64,000 nucleotides of DNA from Mycolicibacterium moriokaense. GTDB lineage: Bacteria; Actinomycetota; Actinomycetes; Mycobacteriales; Mycobacteriaceae. Location of the stretch: the NCBI RefSeq assembly GCF_003347205.1, contig NZ_QQBJ01000001.1, forward strand, positions 1 to 64,000, written 5' to 3'. Below the pieces are notes generated by a model. The model did no database searches and was not told the DNA's origin. It saw nothing but the letters and a program-made list of their open reading frames with translations. This document shows positions 52,463 to 61,894 of the stretch, piece after piece; the stretch's first letter is position 1, and each line of letters opens with the position of its first letter. Position numbers and translations under genes: made by a program.

Positions 52463-53754
52463 TAGTTCGTCACCGCCGTGCCGGATTGGCGGCCCGCCGC
52501 CGTGCCGGATTGGCGGCCCGTGACCGCCGATGCAAAGGCCGACTTCTCTCTGCCCAGTTCCGCGCGCGCGATCGTGCGCATGTGCACCTCGTCCGGGCCG
52601 TCGAACAGCCGCATCGCCCGGTGCCAGGCATACAGCCGGGACAGCGGCACGTCATCGCAGACGCCCATCGCGCCGTGCACCTGGATGGCGCGGTCGATGA
52701 CGTCGCACGCCACCTGCGGGGCGACCGCCTTGATCTGCGCAACCTGCACCTGGGCTTCCTTGCTCTTGTTGCCGTGCTGGTCGATGGTCCAGGCGGCCTT
52801 GTGGCACAGCAGTCGCGCTTGGTCGATCTCGTTGCGCGACTTGGCGATCGACTCGCGCACCACGCCTTGCTCGCTGAGCGGCTTGCCGAACGCAACACGC
52901 GTTTGCACCCGATCCACCATCAGCGCCAGCGCGCGTTCGGCGGCCCCGAGGGCCCGCATGCAGTGGTGGATGCGGCCGGGACCGAGGCGCGCCTGGGCGA
53001 TCGCGAAGCCGCTGCCCTCCTCGGCGAGCAGGTTCGCCGCAGGAACCCGGGCGCCGTCGAATGTGATCTCGCAGTGCCCGTGCTGGTCCTGCCAGCCGAA
53101 CACCGGCAGCGACCGTTCGATGGACACCCCTGGGGTGTCGACCGGCACCAGGATCATCGACTGCTGCTGATGGCTGGCCGCCTCCGGGTTGGTCCGGCCC
53201 ATCACGATGAGGATCTTGCAGCGTGGGTCGGCCGCGCCGGTGATCCACCACTTGCGGCCGTTGATGATGTAGTCCCCAGACCCTGAGCCGTCGCGCAGGA
53301 TCGTCGTCTCGATGTTGCGGGCGTCGCTGGAGGCGACGGCGGGTTCGGTCATCGCGAACGCGCTCCGGATCTCACCGGCCAGCAGCGGTTCGAGCCACTG
53401 CTTGCGCTGCTGCTCGTTGGCGAACAGGTGCAGCGTCTCCATGTTGCCGGTGTCGGGGGCCGCGCAGTTGGTCACCTCGGGGGCGATCTCCATGCTCCAC
53501 CCGGTCAACTCCGCGAGCTGGGCGTACTCCAGGTTGGTCAGCCCCGATTCGTCGGGCAGGAACAGGTTCCACAGCCCCCGCTCCTTGGCCACCTTCTTGA
53601 GGTCCTCGATGACCGGCGGAACCGTGTGGTCGTCGGGGCCCGCCGCGCGCCGGTACTCCTCGTAGGACGACTCGGCGGGGAAGACGAATTCGGTCATGAA
53701 AGCCGCCAGGCGTTTGTGGAAGTCCTGCGCCTTGGCCGACATCGCGAAGTCCAT
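52462..53754 (-). CDS. fadE2: Acyl-CoA dehydrogenase FadE2-like
   Basis: The 430-residue flavoprotein has the acyl-CoA dehydrogenase blocks [41 protein letters not shown] and [36 protein letters not shown]-terminal tail of about 20 residues carries two GRQSGTA units from a short tandem repeat (52475-52520). The catalytic base position cannot be set with confidence by eye. It starts with ATG at 53754 and shares one base with ptpB. It probably acts on branched or unusual acyl-CoA. Confidence 0.9.
   Translation of the reverse strand: MDFAMSAKAQDFHKRLAAFMTEFVFPAESSYEEYRRAAGPDDHTVPPVIEDLKKVAKERGLWNLFLPDESGLTNLEYAQLAELTGWSMEIAPEVTNCAAPDTGNMETLHLFANEQQRKQWLEPLLAGEIRSAFAMTEPAVASSDARNIETTILRDGSGSGDYIINGRKWWITGAADPRCKILIVMGRTNPEAASHQQQSMILVPVDTPGVSIERSLPVFGWQDQHGHCEITFDGARVPAANLLAEEGSGFAIAQARLGPGRIHHCMRALGAAERALALMVDRVQTRVAFGKPLSEQGVVRESIAKSRNEIDQARLLCHKAAWTIDQHGNKSKEAQVQVAQIKAVAPQVACDVIDRAIQVHGAMGVCDDVPLSRLYAWHRAMRLFDGPDEVHMRTIARAELGREKSAFASAVTGRQSGTAAGRQSGTAVTN
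52475..52520 (-). repeat. 24-bp tandem duplication at the 3' end of fadE2
   Basis: A 24-bp unit starting at 52475 recurs at 52499 with 22 matching bases. It adds an extra octapeptide with the core GRQSGTA to the C-terminus of the acyl-CoA dehydrogenase, just before the stop. It looks like a recent in-frame slippage product. Confidence 0.8.
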
Positions 53755-53786
53755 GTAGCCACACTAAACGGTGCCAAAATTGGCTG

Positions 53787-54248
53787 ATGACCGAGAGCCG
53801 CCCCCCGTTTCCGCCGTTCACCCTCGACACCGCGCGACAGAAGGTGCAGGCCGCCGAGGACGCCTGGAACACCCGCGACCCGGAGCGCGTCAGCCTCGCC
53901 TACACCGTCGACTCACACTGGCGAAACCGCGACCAGCACGTCGTCGGGCGGGCACAGATCGTCGAGTTCCTGACGCAGAAGTGGCAGCGCGAACTCGACT
54001 ACGTGCTGCGCAAGAGCCTGTGGGACTTCCACGACAACCGCATCGCCGTGCGTTTCCAGTACGAATGTCGCAACGCGGAAGGGCAGTGGTTCCGCAGCTA
54101 CGGAAACGAGCTATGGGAGTTCAGCGCCGACGGCCTGATGGCACGACGGGAAGCCAGCATCAACGACGTCGAGATCGACGAGTCGCAGCGCCGCTACTTC
54201 GGCCCGCGACCGGAGTCCGAGCGCGGTGTGGAGATCCCGCTGTGGTGA
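53787..54248 (+). CDS. NTF2-like/DUF1348 protein
   Basis: The 153-residue protein has an NTF2/SnoaL-like cone fold pattern: [47 protein letters not shown], then [32 protein letters not shown]. This is the DUF1348 family, of unknown function, often near oxidoreductases. The ATG at 53787 lies 32 bp from the divergent fadE2 start. A perfect 15-bp terminator hairpin follows its stop. Confidence 0.8.
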   Translation: MTESRPPFPPFTLDTARQKVQAAEDAWNTRDPERVSLAYTVDSHWRNRDQHVVGRAQIVEFLTQKWQRELDYVLRKSLWDFHDNRIAVRFQYECRNAEGQWFRSYGNELWEFSADGLMARREASINDVEIDESQRRYFGPRPESERGVEIPLW

Positions 54249-54261
54249 CCCGCCAACCAGT

Positions 54262-54298
54262 GAGGCCCTCCCCGGGTACGCCGCCCGGGGAGGGCCTC
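54262..54298. terminator. Bidirectional intrinsic terminator, 15-bp perfect stem
   Basis: GAGGCCCTCCCCGGG (54262-54276) and CCCGGGGAGGGCCTC (54284-54298) pair perfectly around a 7-base loop. It lies between the convergent DUF1348 gene and the small secreted protein gene and can end both. No U-tract follows, as is common in mycobacteria. Confidence 0.85.
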
Positions 54299-54327
54299 TG
54301 TGGAGGGTGGACTATTCAGTTGGGACT

Positions 54328-54558
54328 TCAGTTCTGGGCCAAGTAGGCGTGGCCGTGTCCGTGGTGAAAGCGCCAGCCCGGGATCGCGCTGGGGGCGGGC
54401 TTCGCGTGGGTGTCCGGGGTGGCCACGATCGCGGTGTGGCTGCCCTGCTGGGTGGTGGTCACGGCGGCGTTCGCCATGCCGGCGAGGCCGAGTGCGGCGC
54501 CGCACAGGATGCCGGCCGAGGCGACCGGGAGGGCGATGCGGGCGATGATGTTGTTCAT
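54328..54558 (-). CDS. Small secreted protein, His-rich C-terminus
   Basis: The 76-residue protein has a clear signal peptide (NNIIARIALPVASAGILCGAALGLAGMANA, cut after ANA near residue 31) and a mature part of about 45 residues ending GWRFHHGHGHAYLAQN. The His cluster could bind a metal. No family beyond small exported mycobacterial proteins is recognised. It is divergent from the response regulator gene with about 175 bp between, so that regulator may control it; this is inference. Confidence 0.75.
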   Translation of the reverse strand: MNNIIARIALPVASAGILCGAALGLAGMANAAVTTTQQGSHTAIVATPDTHAKPAPSAIPGWRFHHGHGHAYLAQN

Positions 54559-54687
54559 TTTCAGTTCCTTTGTCTCCGTTGAGTTTTAGTGCTCTGCGCC
54601 GGTCCGTTCCGGCGATGACTCAAGAATGCCGCGGCGCGACGGCGCTGTATGTCCGCCGACCGGCCGCAGATACGGAGGAACCCGTTG

Positions 54688-54703
54688 TCCCCCAATCGGG
54701 GGA
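54688..54703. promoter_or_regulatory. Inverted repeat upstream of the NarL-type response regulator
   Basis: TCCCCCAATCGGGGGA is a perfect 6-bp inverted repeat with a 4-base centre, 31 bp before the response regulator start and within the region divergent to the small secreted protein gene. Its symmetry and position suggest a binding site for the LuxR-type output domain or another regulator. Confidence 0.45.
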
Positions 54704-54734
54704 ACGCACGCCTGTGCTGTGCCAAGCTGATGCC

Positions 54735-55376
54735 GTGACCAGCGAAAAGGTGCGGGTGGTGGTTGGCGACGACCACCCGATGTTCCGCGAAGGTGTGGTG
54801 CGCGCGCTGGTGTCCAGCGGCGAGATCGAGGTGGTGGCCGAGGCCGAGGACGGACTGGAAGCCCTCGAACTGATCAAGACCCACCAGCCGCAGGTGGCGC
54901 TGCTCGACTACCGGATGCCCGGCATGGACGGCGCGGAGGTGGCGGCCGCGGTCACCCGTGACGAGCTGGCCACACGGGTGCTGCTGGTTTCCGCGCACGA
55001 CGAATCGGCGATCGTTTACAAGGCGCTGCAGGAGGGCGCGGCGGGGTTTTTGCCGAAGGAGTCGACACGGGCCGAGTTGGTCAGCGCGGTGTTGAAATGC
55101 GCGAAGGGCAAGGACGTCATCGCCCCTGAGCTCGCGGCGGGCCTGGCGTCGGAGATCCGGCGGCGCAACGAGCCCGACGTGCCCGCGCTGAGTCCGCGCG
55201 AGCGCGAGGTGCTCAACATGATCGCCTCTGGCAGCAGCATTCCCGCGATGGCCAAGGAGCTCTACCTCGCGCCCTCGACGGTGAAGACCCATGTGCAACG
55301 GCTCTACGAGAAGCTCGGCGTCAGCGACCGTGCCGCAGCCGTCGCCGAAGCCATGCGCCGCAAGCTGTTGGACTGA
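54735..55376 (+). CDS. NarL/FixJ-family response regulator
   Basis: The 213-residue protein has a receiver domain (about residues 5-120) with VVGDDHPMFREGVVRAL (acidic pocket), the phosphorylated Asp in VALLDYRMPGMDG, and a Lys in LPKESTRAE. A LuxR-type helix-turn-helix follows at about 145-210 (LSPREREVLNMIASGSSIPAMAKELYLAPSTVKTHVQRLYEKLGV). The GTG at 54735 opens the receiver fold directly. The cognate histidine kinase starts 10 bp downstream, so they form a two-component pair. Signal and targets are unknown. Confidence 0.9.
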   Translation: MTSEKVRVVVGDDHPMFREGVVRALVSSGEIEVVAEAEDGLEALELIKTHQPQVALLDYRMPGMDGAEVAAAVTRDELATRVLLVSAHDESAIVYKALQEGAAGFLPKESTRAELVSAVLKCAKGKDVIAPELAAGLASEIRRRNEPDVPALSPREREVLNMIASGSSIPAMAKELYLAPSTVKTHVQRLYEKLGVSDRAAAVAEAMRRKLLD

Positions 55377-55386
55377 AGGCGCACGC

Positions 55387-56595
55387 GTGGCCGATCCGAA
55401 CCGTTGGCTGATCGACTACTTCGCGGCCGAACCGGTCCGCGTGTCGGCGTTGCTGCGCTTGCCGCTGATCGGCCTCATCGCCGTGTTGGTGTGGATATGG
55501 GAGGTCGACCACTGGCTGCCCCAGCTGTACGCGGTGATTCTGGGCGTGTATGCGGTGGCGGCGGTGCTGTGGCTGGTGGCTGTGCTGCGCGGCCCGGTGC
55601 CCCGATGGGCGGACTGGGCGTCGACGATCGTCGACCTGCTGGTGATCGTCGCGCTGTGCCTGGTGTCGGGCGGTGCGACATCGGCGCTGCTGCCGGTGTT
55701 CTTCCTGTTGCCGATCTCGGTGGCGTTCGGGGATCGCCCCGCGCTGACGGCGATCTTCGGCGTCGTGACGGCGGTCGGCTATCTGACCGCATGGATCTTC
55801 TACTCCAAGCGCGACGACAGGATCGGCCTGCCGAACATCGTGTACACACATTTCGGTTTCCTGCTGTGGCTGGCCGTCGCGACGACGGCGCTGTGCTTCG
55901 TGCTGGCTCGACGATCCGTGCGCGTCAAGGCATTACAGGAAATGCGCCGCCGGCTGGTGTCCGAGGCGATGCAGGCCGACGAGCGGCGCAACCGTGAGGT
56001 GGCCGAACATCTGCACGACGGGCCGCTGCAGACGCTGCTCGCCGCGCGGCTGGAACTCGATGAGGCACGGGAACGAAATCCGGACCCGGCGCTGGACATG
56101 GTGTATCAGGCGCTGCAGGAAACTGCGACGGGCCTGCGCTCCACCGTCACCGAGCTTCATCCGCAGGTGCTGGCCCAGCTTGGGCTGACGTCGGCACTGC
56201 GGGAGATGTTGAAGCAGTTCGAGTCTCGCAGCCAGGTGGTCGTCGACGCCGACCTGGAGGAGGTCGGCAAGCCGGAGTCGCAGCAGCTGCTGCATCGAGC
56301 GGCGCGCGAGCTGCTGACCAACGTCGGAAAGCACGCGGGCGCGAAGACGGTCCGGGTGACGCTCAAACGCGAAGGCGATCGGGTGAAACTGACGATCGTC
56401 GACGACGGCCGGGGTTTCGATCCGGCGGTGGTCGGTCAGGCGGTTGCCGACGGGCACATCGGTTTGGGGTCGCTGCTGGCGCGCTTCGACGCGATGGGCG
56501 GCTCGATGACCATCGACTCACACGCGGGTGGCGGCACCACGGTGGTCGCCACCTCGCCGCCGGAGCCCGTCCCGATCCCCGCCGAGAAGACGTGA
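55387..56595 (+). CDS. NarX/DesK-type sensor histidine kinase
   Basis: The 402-residue protein has about six transmembrane helices in the first 200 residues with short loops and no large periplasmic domain, so it probably senses a membrane-borne cue. The HisKA_3 motif VAEHLHDGPLQTLLAARLEL contains the phospho-His at about residue 216. The HATPase domain has ELLTNVGKHAGAKTVRV (N box) and VDDGRGFDPAVV (G1). The GTG start at 55387 is 10 bp after the regulator stop. Its own stop codon lies inside the stem of a hairpin. Confidence 0.9.
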   Translation: MADPNRWLIDYFAAEPVRVSALLRLPLIGLIAVLVWIWEVDHWLPQLYAVILGVYAVAAVLWLVAVLRGPVPRWADWASTIVDLLVIVALCLVSGGATSALLPVFFLLPISVAFGDRPALTAIFGVVTAVGYLTAWIFYSKRDDRIGLPNIVYTHFGFLLWLAVATTALCFVLARRSVRVKALQEMRRRLVSEAMQADERRNREVAEHLHDGPLQTLLAARLELDEARERNPDPALDMVYQALQETATGLRSTVTELHPQVLAQLGLTSALREMLKQFESRSQVVVDADLEEVGKPESQQLLHRAARELLTNVGKHAGAKTVRVTLKREGDRVKLTIVDDGRGFDPAVVGQAVADGHIGLGSLLARFDAMGGSMTIDSHAGGGTTVVATSPPEPVPIPAEKT

Positions 56596-56629
56596 AGTCG
56601 CACGTTTCGAGCTGAAATCGTGCGACTTC
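56594..56629. terminator. Hairpin at the end of the kinase gene, stop codon in the stem
   Basis: GAAGTCGCACG (56594-56604) pairs perfectly with CGTGCGACTTC (56619-56629), and the inner TTTC/GAAA adds further pairing. It lies between the convergent kinase and acyl-CoA dehydrogenase genes. The TGA of the kinase is at its left base. Confidence 0.75.
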
Positions 56630-56662
56630 GCGTCTGCTCGCGGCGCCTACCGGGTCCTCGCA

Positions 56663-57799
56663 CTACTTGGTGACCAGCCCGCGGGCGATGACGAGGCGCT
56701 GAATCTGGTTGGTGCCCTCGAAGATCTGCGTGATCTTGGCTTCCCGCATGTAGCGCTCGACGCGGAAGTCGCGGGTGTAGCCGACGCCGCCGAGCACCTG
56801 GACCGCGTCGGTGGTCACCTTCATCGCGGCGTCGGTGGCCGTCAGCTTGGCCACGCTGGCCTGCGTCGAGTAGGGCCTGCCCAGATCGCGTCGCCGTGCG
56901 GCGTCGAGGTACGTCGCGCGGGCGCTCGCCACCGCTGCCGCCATATCGGCGAGCAGAAAGCCCAGGCCCTGGTGGTCGATGATCTTGCGGCCGAACGTCG
57001 TTCGCTCATTGGCATACGCGCAGGCCTCATCGAGCGCGGCCTGTGCGATGCCGACCGCGACGGCCGCGATGCCAAGCCGGCCGGAATCCAGTGCGCTGAA
57101 GGCGATCTGGAGCCCCTGGCCCTCCTCGCCAATGCGACGGTCGACGTCCACGTGAGCGTTGTCGTAGAACGCGGACGTGGTGGGCACCGCGTGCAGACCC
57201 ATCTTCTCCTCGGGCTTGCCGAAGCTGAGGCCGTCGAGGTCGCCGGGAATGAGGAAGCACGAGATGCTCCCTTCGCCGGTCCGCGCGAACAGGGTGTAGA
57301 AGTCGGCCCGGCCGCCGTGGGTGATCCACGATTTCGACCCGTTGATCACGTAGCCGTCGTCGCTCGGTGTGGCCGCGCAGCGCAGCGCCGCGGCGTCCGA
57401 ACCGGCCTGCGGTTCGGACAGGCTGTACGCGCCGATCTGCTCACCCGAGAGTATGCCGGGCAGCCAGCGTTTCCTCTGCTCGTCGGTGCCGAACGCCAGC
57501 AGCGGATGCGACGACAGGCTGTGCACGCTGACAGCGACCGCGACGGCCGCCCACCGCGCCGCGATCTCCTCGAGCACCTGCAGATAGACCTCGTACGGTT
57601 GGCCGCCGCCGCCCCACTCCTCGGGTTGCGGCAGGCTCAGCAGGCCCGCGGCGCCCAGTTGGGCGAACACCCCGTCGGGATAGGTCTCCGCCTTCTCGTG
57701 CGCGTCGACGATCGGGTCCAGCACCTTGTCGGCGATGTCGCGGGTCAGCGCGATCAGATCAACGGCGTCGTCGGAGGGCAGTAGGCGATCGACGGGCAT
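56663..57799 (-). CDS. Acyl-CoA dehydrogenase (short-chain/butyryl type)
   Basis: The 378-residue enzyme has IGAYSLSEPQAGSDAAALRCAA, GYVINGSKSWITHGGRADFY, FGRKIIDHQGLGFLLADMA and a C-terminal RYMREAKITQIFEGTNQIQRLVIARGL that carries the catalytic Glu (FEGTNQIQR). This is the standard pattern of short-chain acyl-CoA dehydrogenases. It lies 9 bp after pntB on the same strand and is probably co-transcribed with the transhydrogenase genes. That link may connect acyl-CoA oxidation with NADPH balance. Confidence 0.9.
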   Translation of the reverse strand: MPVDRLLPSDDAVDLIALTRDIADKVLDPIVDAHEKAETYPDGVFAQLGAAGLLSLPQPEEWGGGGQPYEVYLQVLEEIAARWAAVAVAVSVHSLSSHPLLAFGTDEQRKRWLPGILSGEQIGAYSLSEPQAGSDAAALRCAATPSDDGYVINGSKSWITHGGRADFYTLFARTGEGSISCFLIPGDLDGLSFGKPEEKMGLHAVPTTSAFYDNAHVDVDRRIGEEGQGLQIAFSALDSGRLGIAAVAVGIAQAALDEACAYANERTTFGRKIIDHQGLGFLLADMAAAVASARATYLDAARRRDLGRPYSTQASVAKLTATDAAMKVTTDAVQVLGGVGYTRDFRVERYMREAKITQIFEGTNQIQRLVIARGLVTK

Positions 57800-57808
57800 G
57801 CCGGTGCC

Positions 57809-59248
57809 TCAGACGTGTTCGCTGACCGACAGCGCGGAGTTGATGGCGTCGACGCGGTCTTTTGCGTCGCCGAAGAGCATCTGGGTGTTCTCGCGGAAGA
57901 ACAGTGGGTTCTGCACGCCGGCGTAGCCCGATGCCATGGAGCGTTTGAAGACGATGACGTGGTTGGCGTTCCAGACGGTCAGCACCGGCATGCCTGCGAT
58001 GGGGCTGCTCGGGTCTTCGGAGGCGGCGGGGTTGACGGTGTCGTTGGCGCCGATGACCAGCACGACGTCGGTGTCGCCGAAGTCGTCGTTGATCTCGTCC
58101 ATCTCGAGCACGATGTCGTAGGGGACTTTGGCTTCGGCGAGCAGCACGTTCATGTGGCCGGGCAGGCGTCCGGCGACGGGGTGGATGCCGAATCGGACGT
58201 CGATGCCGCGGTCGCGCAGTTTGCGGGTCAGGTCGGCGACGCCGTATTGGGCCTGTGCGACGGCCATGCCGTAGCCGGGGGTGATGATCACGGAGTGGGC
58301 GGACGCGAGCAGGTCGGCGGCGCTTTCGGCGTCGATCTCGCGGTGTTCGCCGTAGTCCTTGTCCCCGGCCGGGCCGGCTTCGATGCCGAAGCCGCCGGCG
58401 ATGACGGAGATGAACGACCGGTTCATCGCCTTGCACATGATGTAGGACAGGTAGGCACCGGAAGAGCCGACCAGGGCGCCGGTGATGATCAGCAGGTCGT
58501 TGCCGAGCAGGAAGCCTGAGGCTGCGGCGGCCCAGCCGGAGTAGCTGTTGAGCATCGAGACCACCACCGGCATGTCGCCGCCGCCGATGGAGGCGACCAG
58601 GTGCCAGCCCAGCAGCAGTGCCAGCACGGTGACAACGGCCAGCAGCCACAGTTGCGGCTCGATGACGAACCAGACGGTGAGCGCGAAGAAGACGACGAGC
58701 GCGCCGACGTTGAGGAAGTTCTTGCCGGGCAGCATCATCGGTGCGGACTTGATGCGAGCCGACAGTTTGAGGTTGGCCACGATGGAGCCGGTGAAGGTGA
58801 CCGCGCCGATGAACACGCCGATGACGACCTCGGCGGAGTGGATGCCCAGCATGCCCTGCTGATGCAGCAGGGTGGCCTCGGATCCGGCGAGGTCGCGTTC
58901 GACGTGCAGGTAGCCGTTCCAGCCGACCAGCACGGCGGCCAGGCCGACGAAGCTGTGCAGCAGCGCGATCAGTTCGGGCATGCCGGTCATCTCGACGACC
59001 TTGGCGCGCCACAGCCCGATCGCGGCGCCGATGAGCATGGCGCCGACCAGCAGCGCGACGCCTAGCGCTTCCAGGTCGCGGGCGAAGGCCAGCGCGATGG
59101 TGGCGATCAGCGCGACGGTCATGCCCGCGATGCCGAAGGTGTTGCCCGCGCGGGAGGTTTCATGTCGCGACAGCCCGGCCAGCGCGAGGATGAACAGGAT
59201 GGCCGCGACCACGTAGGCCGCGGTGGCGGTGGTTTCCAGTGTGAACAC
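57809..59248 (-). CDS. pntB: Proton-translocating NAD(P) transhydrogenase, beta subunit
   Basis: The 479-residue protein has about eight or nine membrane helices in the first 280 residues and an NADP(H)-binding domain with [42 protein letters not shown] and [14 protein letters not shown]. It forms the proton channel and NADP site of transhydrogenase, which makes NADPH from NADH using the proton gradient. It follows pntA with 1 bp between the genes. Full length. Confidence 0.95.
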   Translation of the reverse strand: MFTLETTATAAYVVAAILFILALAGLSRHETSRAGNTFGIAGMTVALIATIALAFARDLEALGVALLVGAMLIGAAIGLWRAKVVEMTGMPELIALLHSFVGLAAVLVGWNGYLHVERDLAGSEATLLHQQGMLGIHSAEVVIGVFIGAVTFTGSIVANLKLSARIKSAPMMLPGKNFLNVGALVVFFALTVWFVIEPQLWLLAVVTVLALLLGWHLVASIGGGDMPVVVSMLNSYSGWAAAASGFLLGNDLLIITGALVGSSGAYLSYIMCKAMNRSFISVIAGGFGIEAGPAGDKDYGEHREIDAESAADLLASAHSVIITPGYGMAVAQAQYGVADLTRKLRDRGIDVRFGIHPVAGRLPGHMNVLLAEAKVPYDIVLEMDEINDDFGDTDVVLVIGANDTVNPAASEDPSSPIAGMPVLTVWNANHVIVFKRSMASGYAGVQNPLFFRENTQMLFGDAKDRVDAINSALSVSEHV

Positions 59249-59249
59249 G

Positions 59250-60824
59250 TCAGCTCCTCGAGAACATCGCCAGCATGCGGCGGGTGACGGCGAAACCGCC
59301 GAAGACGTTGATGCTGGCCAGCAGTGTCGCCACCGTCGCCAGTGCGGTGATCACCAGATGGCCCGAGGACAAGCCTGGCCCGATCTGCAGTAGCGCGCCG
59401 ACGACGATGATCCCCGAGATCGCGTTGGTCACCGACATCAGCGGCGTGTGCAGCGCGTGGTGCACGTTGCCGATCACGTAGTAGCCGATCACGATCGCCA
59501 GGGCGAACACAGTCAGGTGCACCTGCAGCGCCGACGGGGACAGCGCGATCAGCGCGAAGAGCACCGCCGCGGCGCTGAACGTCAGCCCGAGCCGGCGCGC
59601 GGTGGTCATCGGCTGTTTGGCCGGATGCGCCTGGACCGGGGCCGCGGCGGCCGCGGCGGGTGCGGCCGAGACCTGAACCGGTGGCGGCGGCCAGGTGATC
59701 TCGCCGTCGCGCACCACCGTCACCGAGCGCTGCACCACGTCGTCGAAGTCCAGGTTGAGCTTGCCGTCCTTCTCCGGGGTCAGCAGCTTGAGCAGGTTGA
59801 CCAGGTTGGTGCCGTAGAGCTGCGAGGCCGTGGCGGGCAGCCGACCGGCGAGGTCGGTGTAGCCGATGATCGTCACCCCGTGGTCGGTGACGACGGCCTG
59901 GTCTTTGACAGTGCCCTCGACGTTGCCGCCGTTGGAGGCGGCCATGTCGACGATCACGCTGCCGGGCTTCATCGAGGCCACCATGTCGGCGGTGATGATG
60001 CGCGGCGCCGGCTTACCCGGGATCAGCGCGGTGGTGATGATGATGTCGACGTCTGTGCACTGCTCGGCATACAGCGCCGCCTCGCGGGCCTTGTAGTCGT
60101 CGTCCATCTCCTTGGCGTAGCCCGTCGTTGACACCTCCGCCGGCCCGGAGTCGACCGAAAGATATTCGCCGCCAAGCGATTTGACCTGATCGGCCACCTC
60201 GGGGCGCGGGTCGGTGGCACGTACCACAGCGCCGAGGCTGCCCGCCGCGCCGATCGCCGCAAGACCGGCCACCCCCGCGCCGACCACCAGCACCTTGGCC
60301 GGGGGGACCTTGCCCGCCGCGGTGACTTGCCCGGTGAAGAACCGGCCGAACTTGTTGGCCGCCTCGACCACGGCGCGGTAGCCGGCGATGTTGGCCATCG
60401 ACGACAACACATCCAGCGACTGCGCCCGCGAAATCCGGGGCACCGCGTCCATCGCCAACACGGTGATCGGCCGGGTGGCCAACTTCTCCAGAAGCTCCGG
60501 CTTCAGCGCAGGCGAGATCAGGCTGATCAGCGTGGCGCCGTCACGCACAGCGGCGATCTCGGCGTCGTCGGGCGGGTTCACCTTCAACACCACGTCGGCG
60601 GCCCACACCTGCTCGGCCGACCCGACACTGGCACCGGCCTCGGTGAACGCCGCATCCGAGAAGCTCGAGGCCGCACCCGCACCGGACTCGACCACCACCT
60701 CATAGCCCAGCTTGATCAACTGGCCCACCGTCTGCGGCGTCGCAGCCACACGCGTTTCCCCAGGCAGGGACTCTCTCGGGATCCCGATAATCATCGACTT
60801 CGATCCGATCTGATGTTCTGTCAC
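59250..60824 (-). CDS. pntA: Proton-translocating NAD(P) transhydrogenase, alpha subunit (undivided)
   Basis: The 524-residue protein joins the NAD-binding alanine dehydrogenase-like domain ([42 protein letters not shown]) to a C-terminal membrane part with about four helices ([26 protein letters not shown] onward). This is the undivided PntA of E. coli type, unlike the PntAa/PntAb split that I recall in M. tuberculosis. Two starts are possible: GTG 60824 or ATG 60794, which begins at MIIGIPRES, where many PntA proteins start. I list the longer one; the shorter is a serious alternative. Confidence 0.9.
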   Translation of the reverse strand: MTEHQIGSKSMIIGIPRESLPGETRVAATPQTVGQLIKLGYEVVVESGAGAASSFSDAAFTEAGASVGSAEQVWAADVVLKVNPPDDAEIAAVRDGATLISLISPALKPELLEKLATRPITVLAMDAVPRISRAQSLDVLSSMANIAGYRAVVEAANKFGRFFTGQVTAAGKVPPAKVLVVGAGVAGLAAIGAAGSLGAVVRATDPRPEVADQVKSLGGEYLSVDSGPAEVSTTGYAKEMDDDYKAREAALYAEQCTDVDIIITTALIPGKPAPRIITADMVASMKPGSVIVDMAASNGGNVEGTVKDQAVVTDHGVTIIGYTDLAGRLPATASQLYGTNLVNLLKLLTPEKDGKLNLDFDDVVQRSVTVVRDGEITWPPPPVQVSAAPAAAAAAPVQAHPAKQPMTTARRLGLTFSAAAVLFALIALSPSALQVHLTVFALAIVIGYYVIGNVHHALHTPLMSVTNAISGIIVVGALLQIGPGLSSGHLVITALATVATLLASINVFGGFAVTRRMLAMFSRS

Positions 60825-61033
60825 GGTCCGTTAGGGCCACGAGAAGGCACCCCGACACAGCTCGTCGTGGGACGAGTGGAATACGTCAGTGTAAGAGTCG
60901 GCCCAAATCGTCGCCGCGCCCTGTGGGGCACGGGGGTCAGCTGGGCGTGGTTTTGGCGGGCGCCTCGGGGGGAATCCGCAATTTTGCGGCCGCGTCAGGC
61001 ACGGCCCCGAGTTTCACGACGAAAGGAACCGTC

Positions 61034-61483
61034 ATGCAAAGCTCCGCCGTTGTCTGGATCGTGGTCGCCGTCGTGGCGGTCCTCGTCATCGCCGCCCTGA
61101 TCTTCGCGCTACGCAGCAGGCGCAACCAGCGCAGGCATGTCGAGGCCGAGCGCATCCGCGGCGACATCACCACTCATATGGAGAAGGTGCAGAAGCGTGA
61201 GGCGCTGGCCGACGAGACCGCGGCCAGGGCCCGCGCGGCGGAGGCCGAGGCCGAGGCAAAGGCGGCGGAGGCCGCGCGGCTCAAGGAGCAGGCCGAGGGC
61301 CATCGCGACGTGGTCGCCTCGTCGCGGGATGACATCGAGGAACGCCGCAGGCACGCCGACCGGCTGGACCCCAAGACCCGGACCCAGGACGCGGACGAGG
61401 CAGCTCAGCAGGAGCAGGCCGCCCAGCAGGAGCAGGCAGCCCAGCAGGAGCGGGCAGCCGAGCAACAGAGCCAGCACAGGTAA
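61034..61483 (+). CDS. Single-span membrane protein with Ala/Glu/Gln coiled coil
   Basis: The 149-residue protein has one N-terminal transmembrane helix (SAVVWIVVAVVAVLVIAALIFAL, about residues 3-25), a basic stop-transfer (RSRRNQRR), and a long charged helix rich in Ala, Glu and Lys that should form a coiled coil. A C-terminal QQEQAA repeat comes from three nearly identical 15-bp units around 61405-61455. The ATG at 61034 has GAAAGGAACC upstream. No specific family is recognised; similar mycobacterial proteins are unnamed. It stands alone between pntA and the TetR region. Confidence 0.7.
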   Translation: MQSSAVVWIVVAVVAVLVIAALIFALRSRRNQRRHVEAERIRGDITTHMEKVQKREALADETAARARAAEAEAEAKAAEAARLKEQAEGHRDVVASSRDDIEERRRHADRLDPKTRTQDADEAAQQEQAAQQEQAAQQERAAEQQSQHR

Positions 61484-61489
61484 CCAGGC

Positions 61490-61533
61490 CCAGTGCCGCG
61501 CTCTGGGTCGGCGTATTCCCAGAGCGTGGCACT
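61490..61533. terminator. Hairpin downstream of the coiled-coil membrane protein gene
   Basis: The left arm CAGTGCCGCGCTCTGGG (from about 61490) is complementary to CCCAGAGCGTGGCACTG (ending about 61533) at all but one or two positions, with a loop of about ten bases. It starts shortly after the stop at 61483 and should end that transcript. Confidence 0.7.
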
Positions 61534-61609
61534 GCTGTGCGCAGGCCCGGTCAAAATGCAGTAGTCGACTACTCGTGCCGCGCACAGGCGGACGGGAAAC
61601 GATCGGCTC

Positions 61610-61759
61610 ATGCAAACGACGCCGAACGAAGTTCTGCGGGCACAGGCGCCGACGCTGAAGAAGGCAACGGTCAAGGCGCTGCCCGCGGACCAATTACTGG
61701 AAGTGCTGCGTCAGCAGCGGATCCGCTTCGACGGATTTTTCACCGGCCCCACCTGGTAG
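61610..61759 (+). CDS. Putative 49-residue micro-protein
   Basis: This reading frame encodes MQTTPNEVLRAQAPTLKK ... LPADQLLEVLRQQRIRFDG, ending in FFTGPTW. The amphipathic helix (ADQLLEVLRQQRIR) and the aromatic end look protein-like. The ribosome-binding site (GACGGGAAAC) is weak. No family is known to me. It faces another small frame at 61784-61894. Chance remains possible. Confidence 0.35.
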   Translation: MQTTPNEVLRAQAPTLKKATVKALPADQLLEVLRQQRIRFDGFFTGPTW

Positions 61760-61783
61760 CAGGACCGGTCCGTGGCAACGGGC

Positions 61784-61894
61784 TTACACCGGGGGATATG
61801 CGGGCGGTGGGTAGACACCGCGCAGGATCCACGCGAACCAGTTGGCGCCGTACTCGACCTCGTCGCTGGCGTCGTAGTCAGGGTTCGGATCCAT
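61784..61894 (-). CDS. Putative 36-residue micro-protein
   Basis: This frame encodes a 36-residue peptide beginning MDPNPDYDASDEVEYGANW, followed by FAWILRGVYPPPAYPPV. An acidic start is followed by an aromatic/Pro-rich end. A good ribosome-binding site, GGGAGGG, lies about 7 bases before the ATG, which is the main support. The composition is unlike random GC-rich sequence. No family is recognised. Confidence 0.45.
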   Translation of the reverse strand: MDPNPDYDASDEVEYGANWFAWILRGVYPPPAYPPV

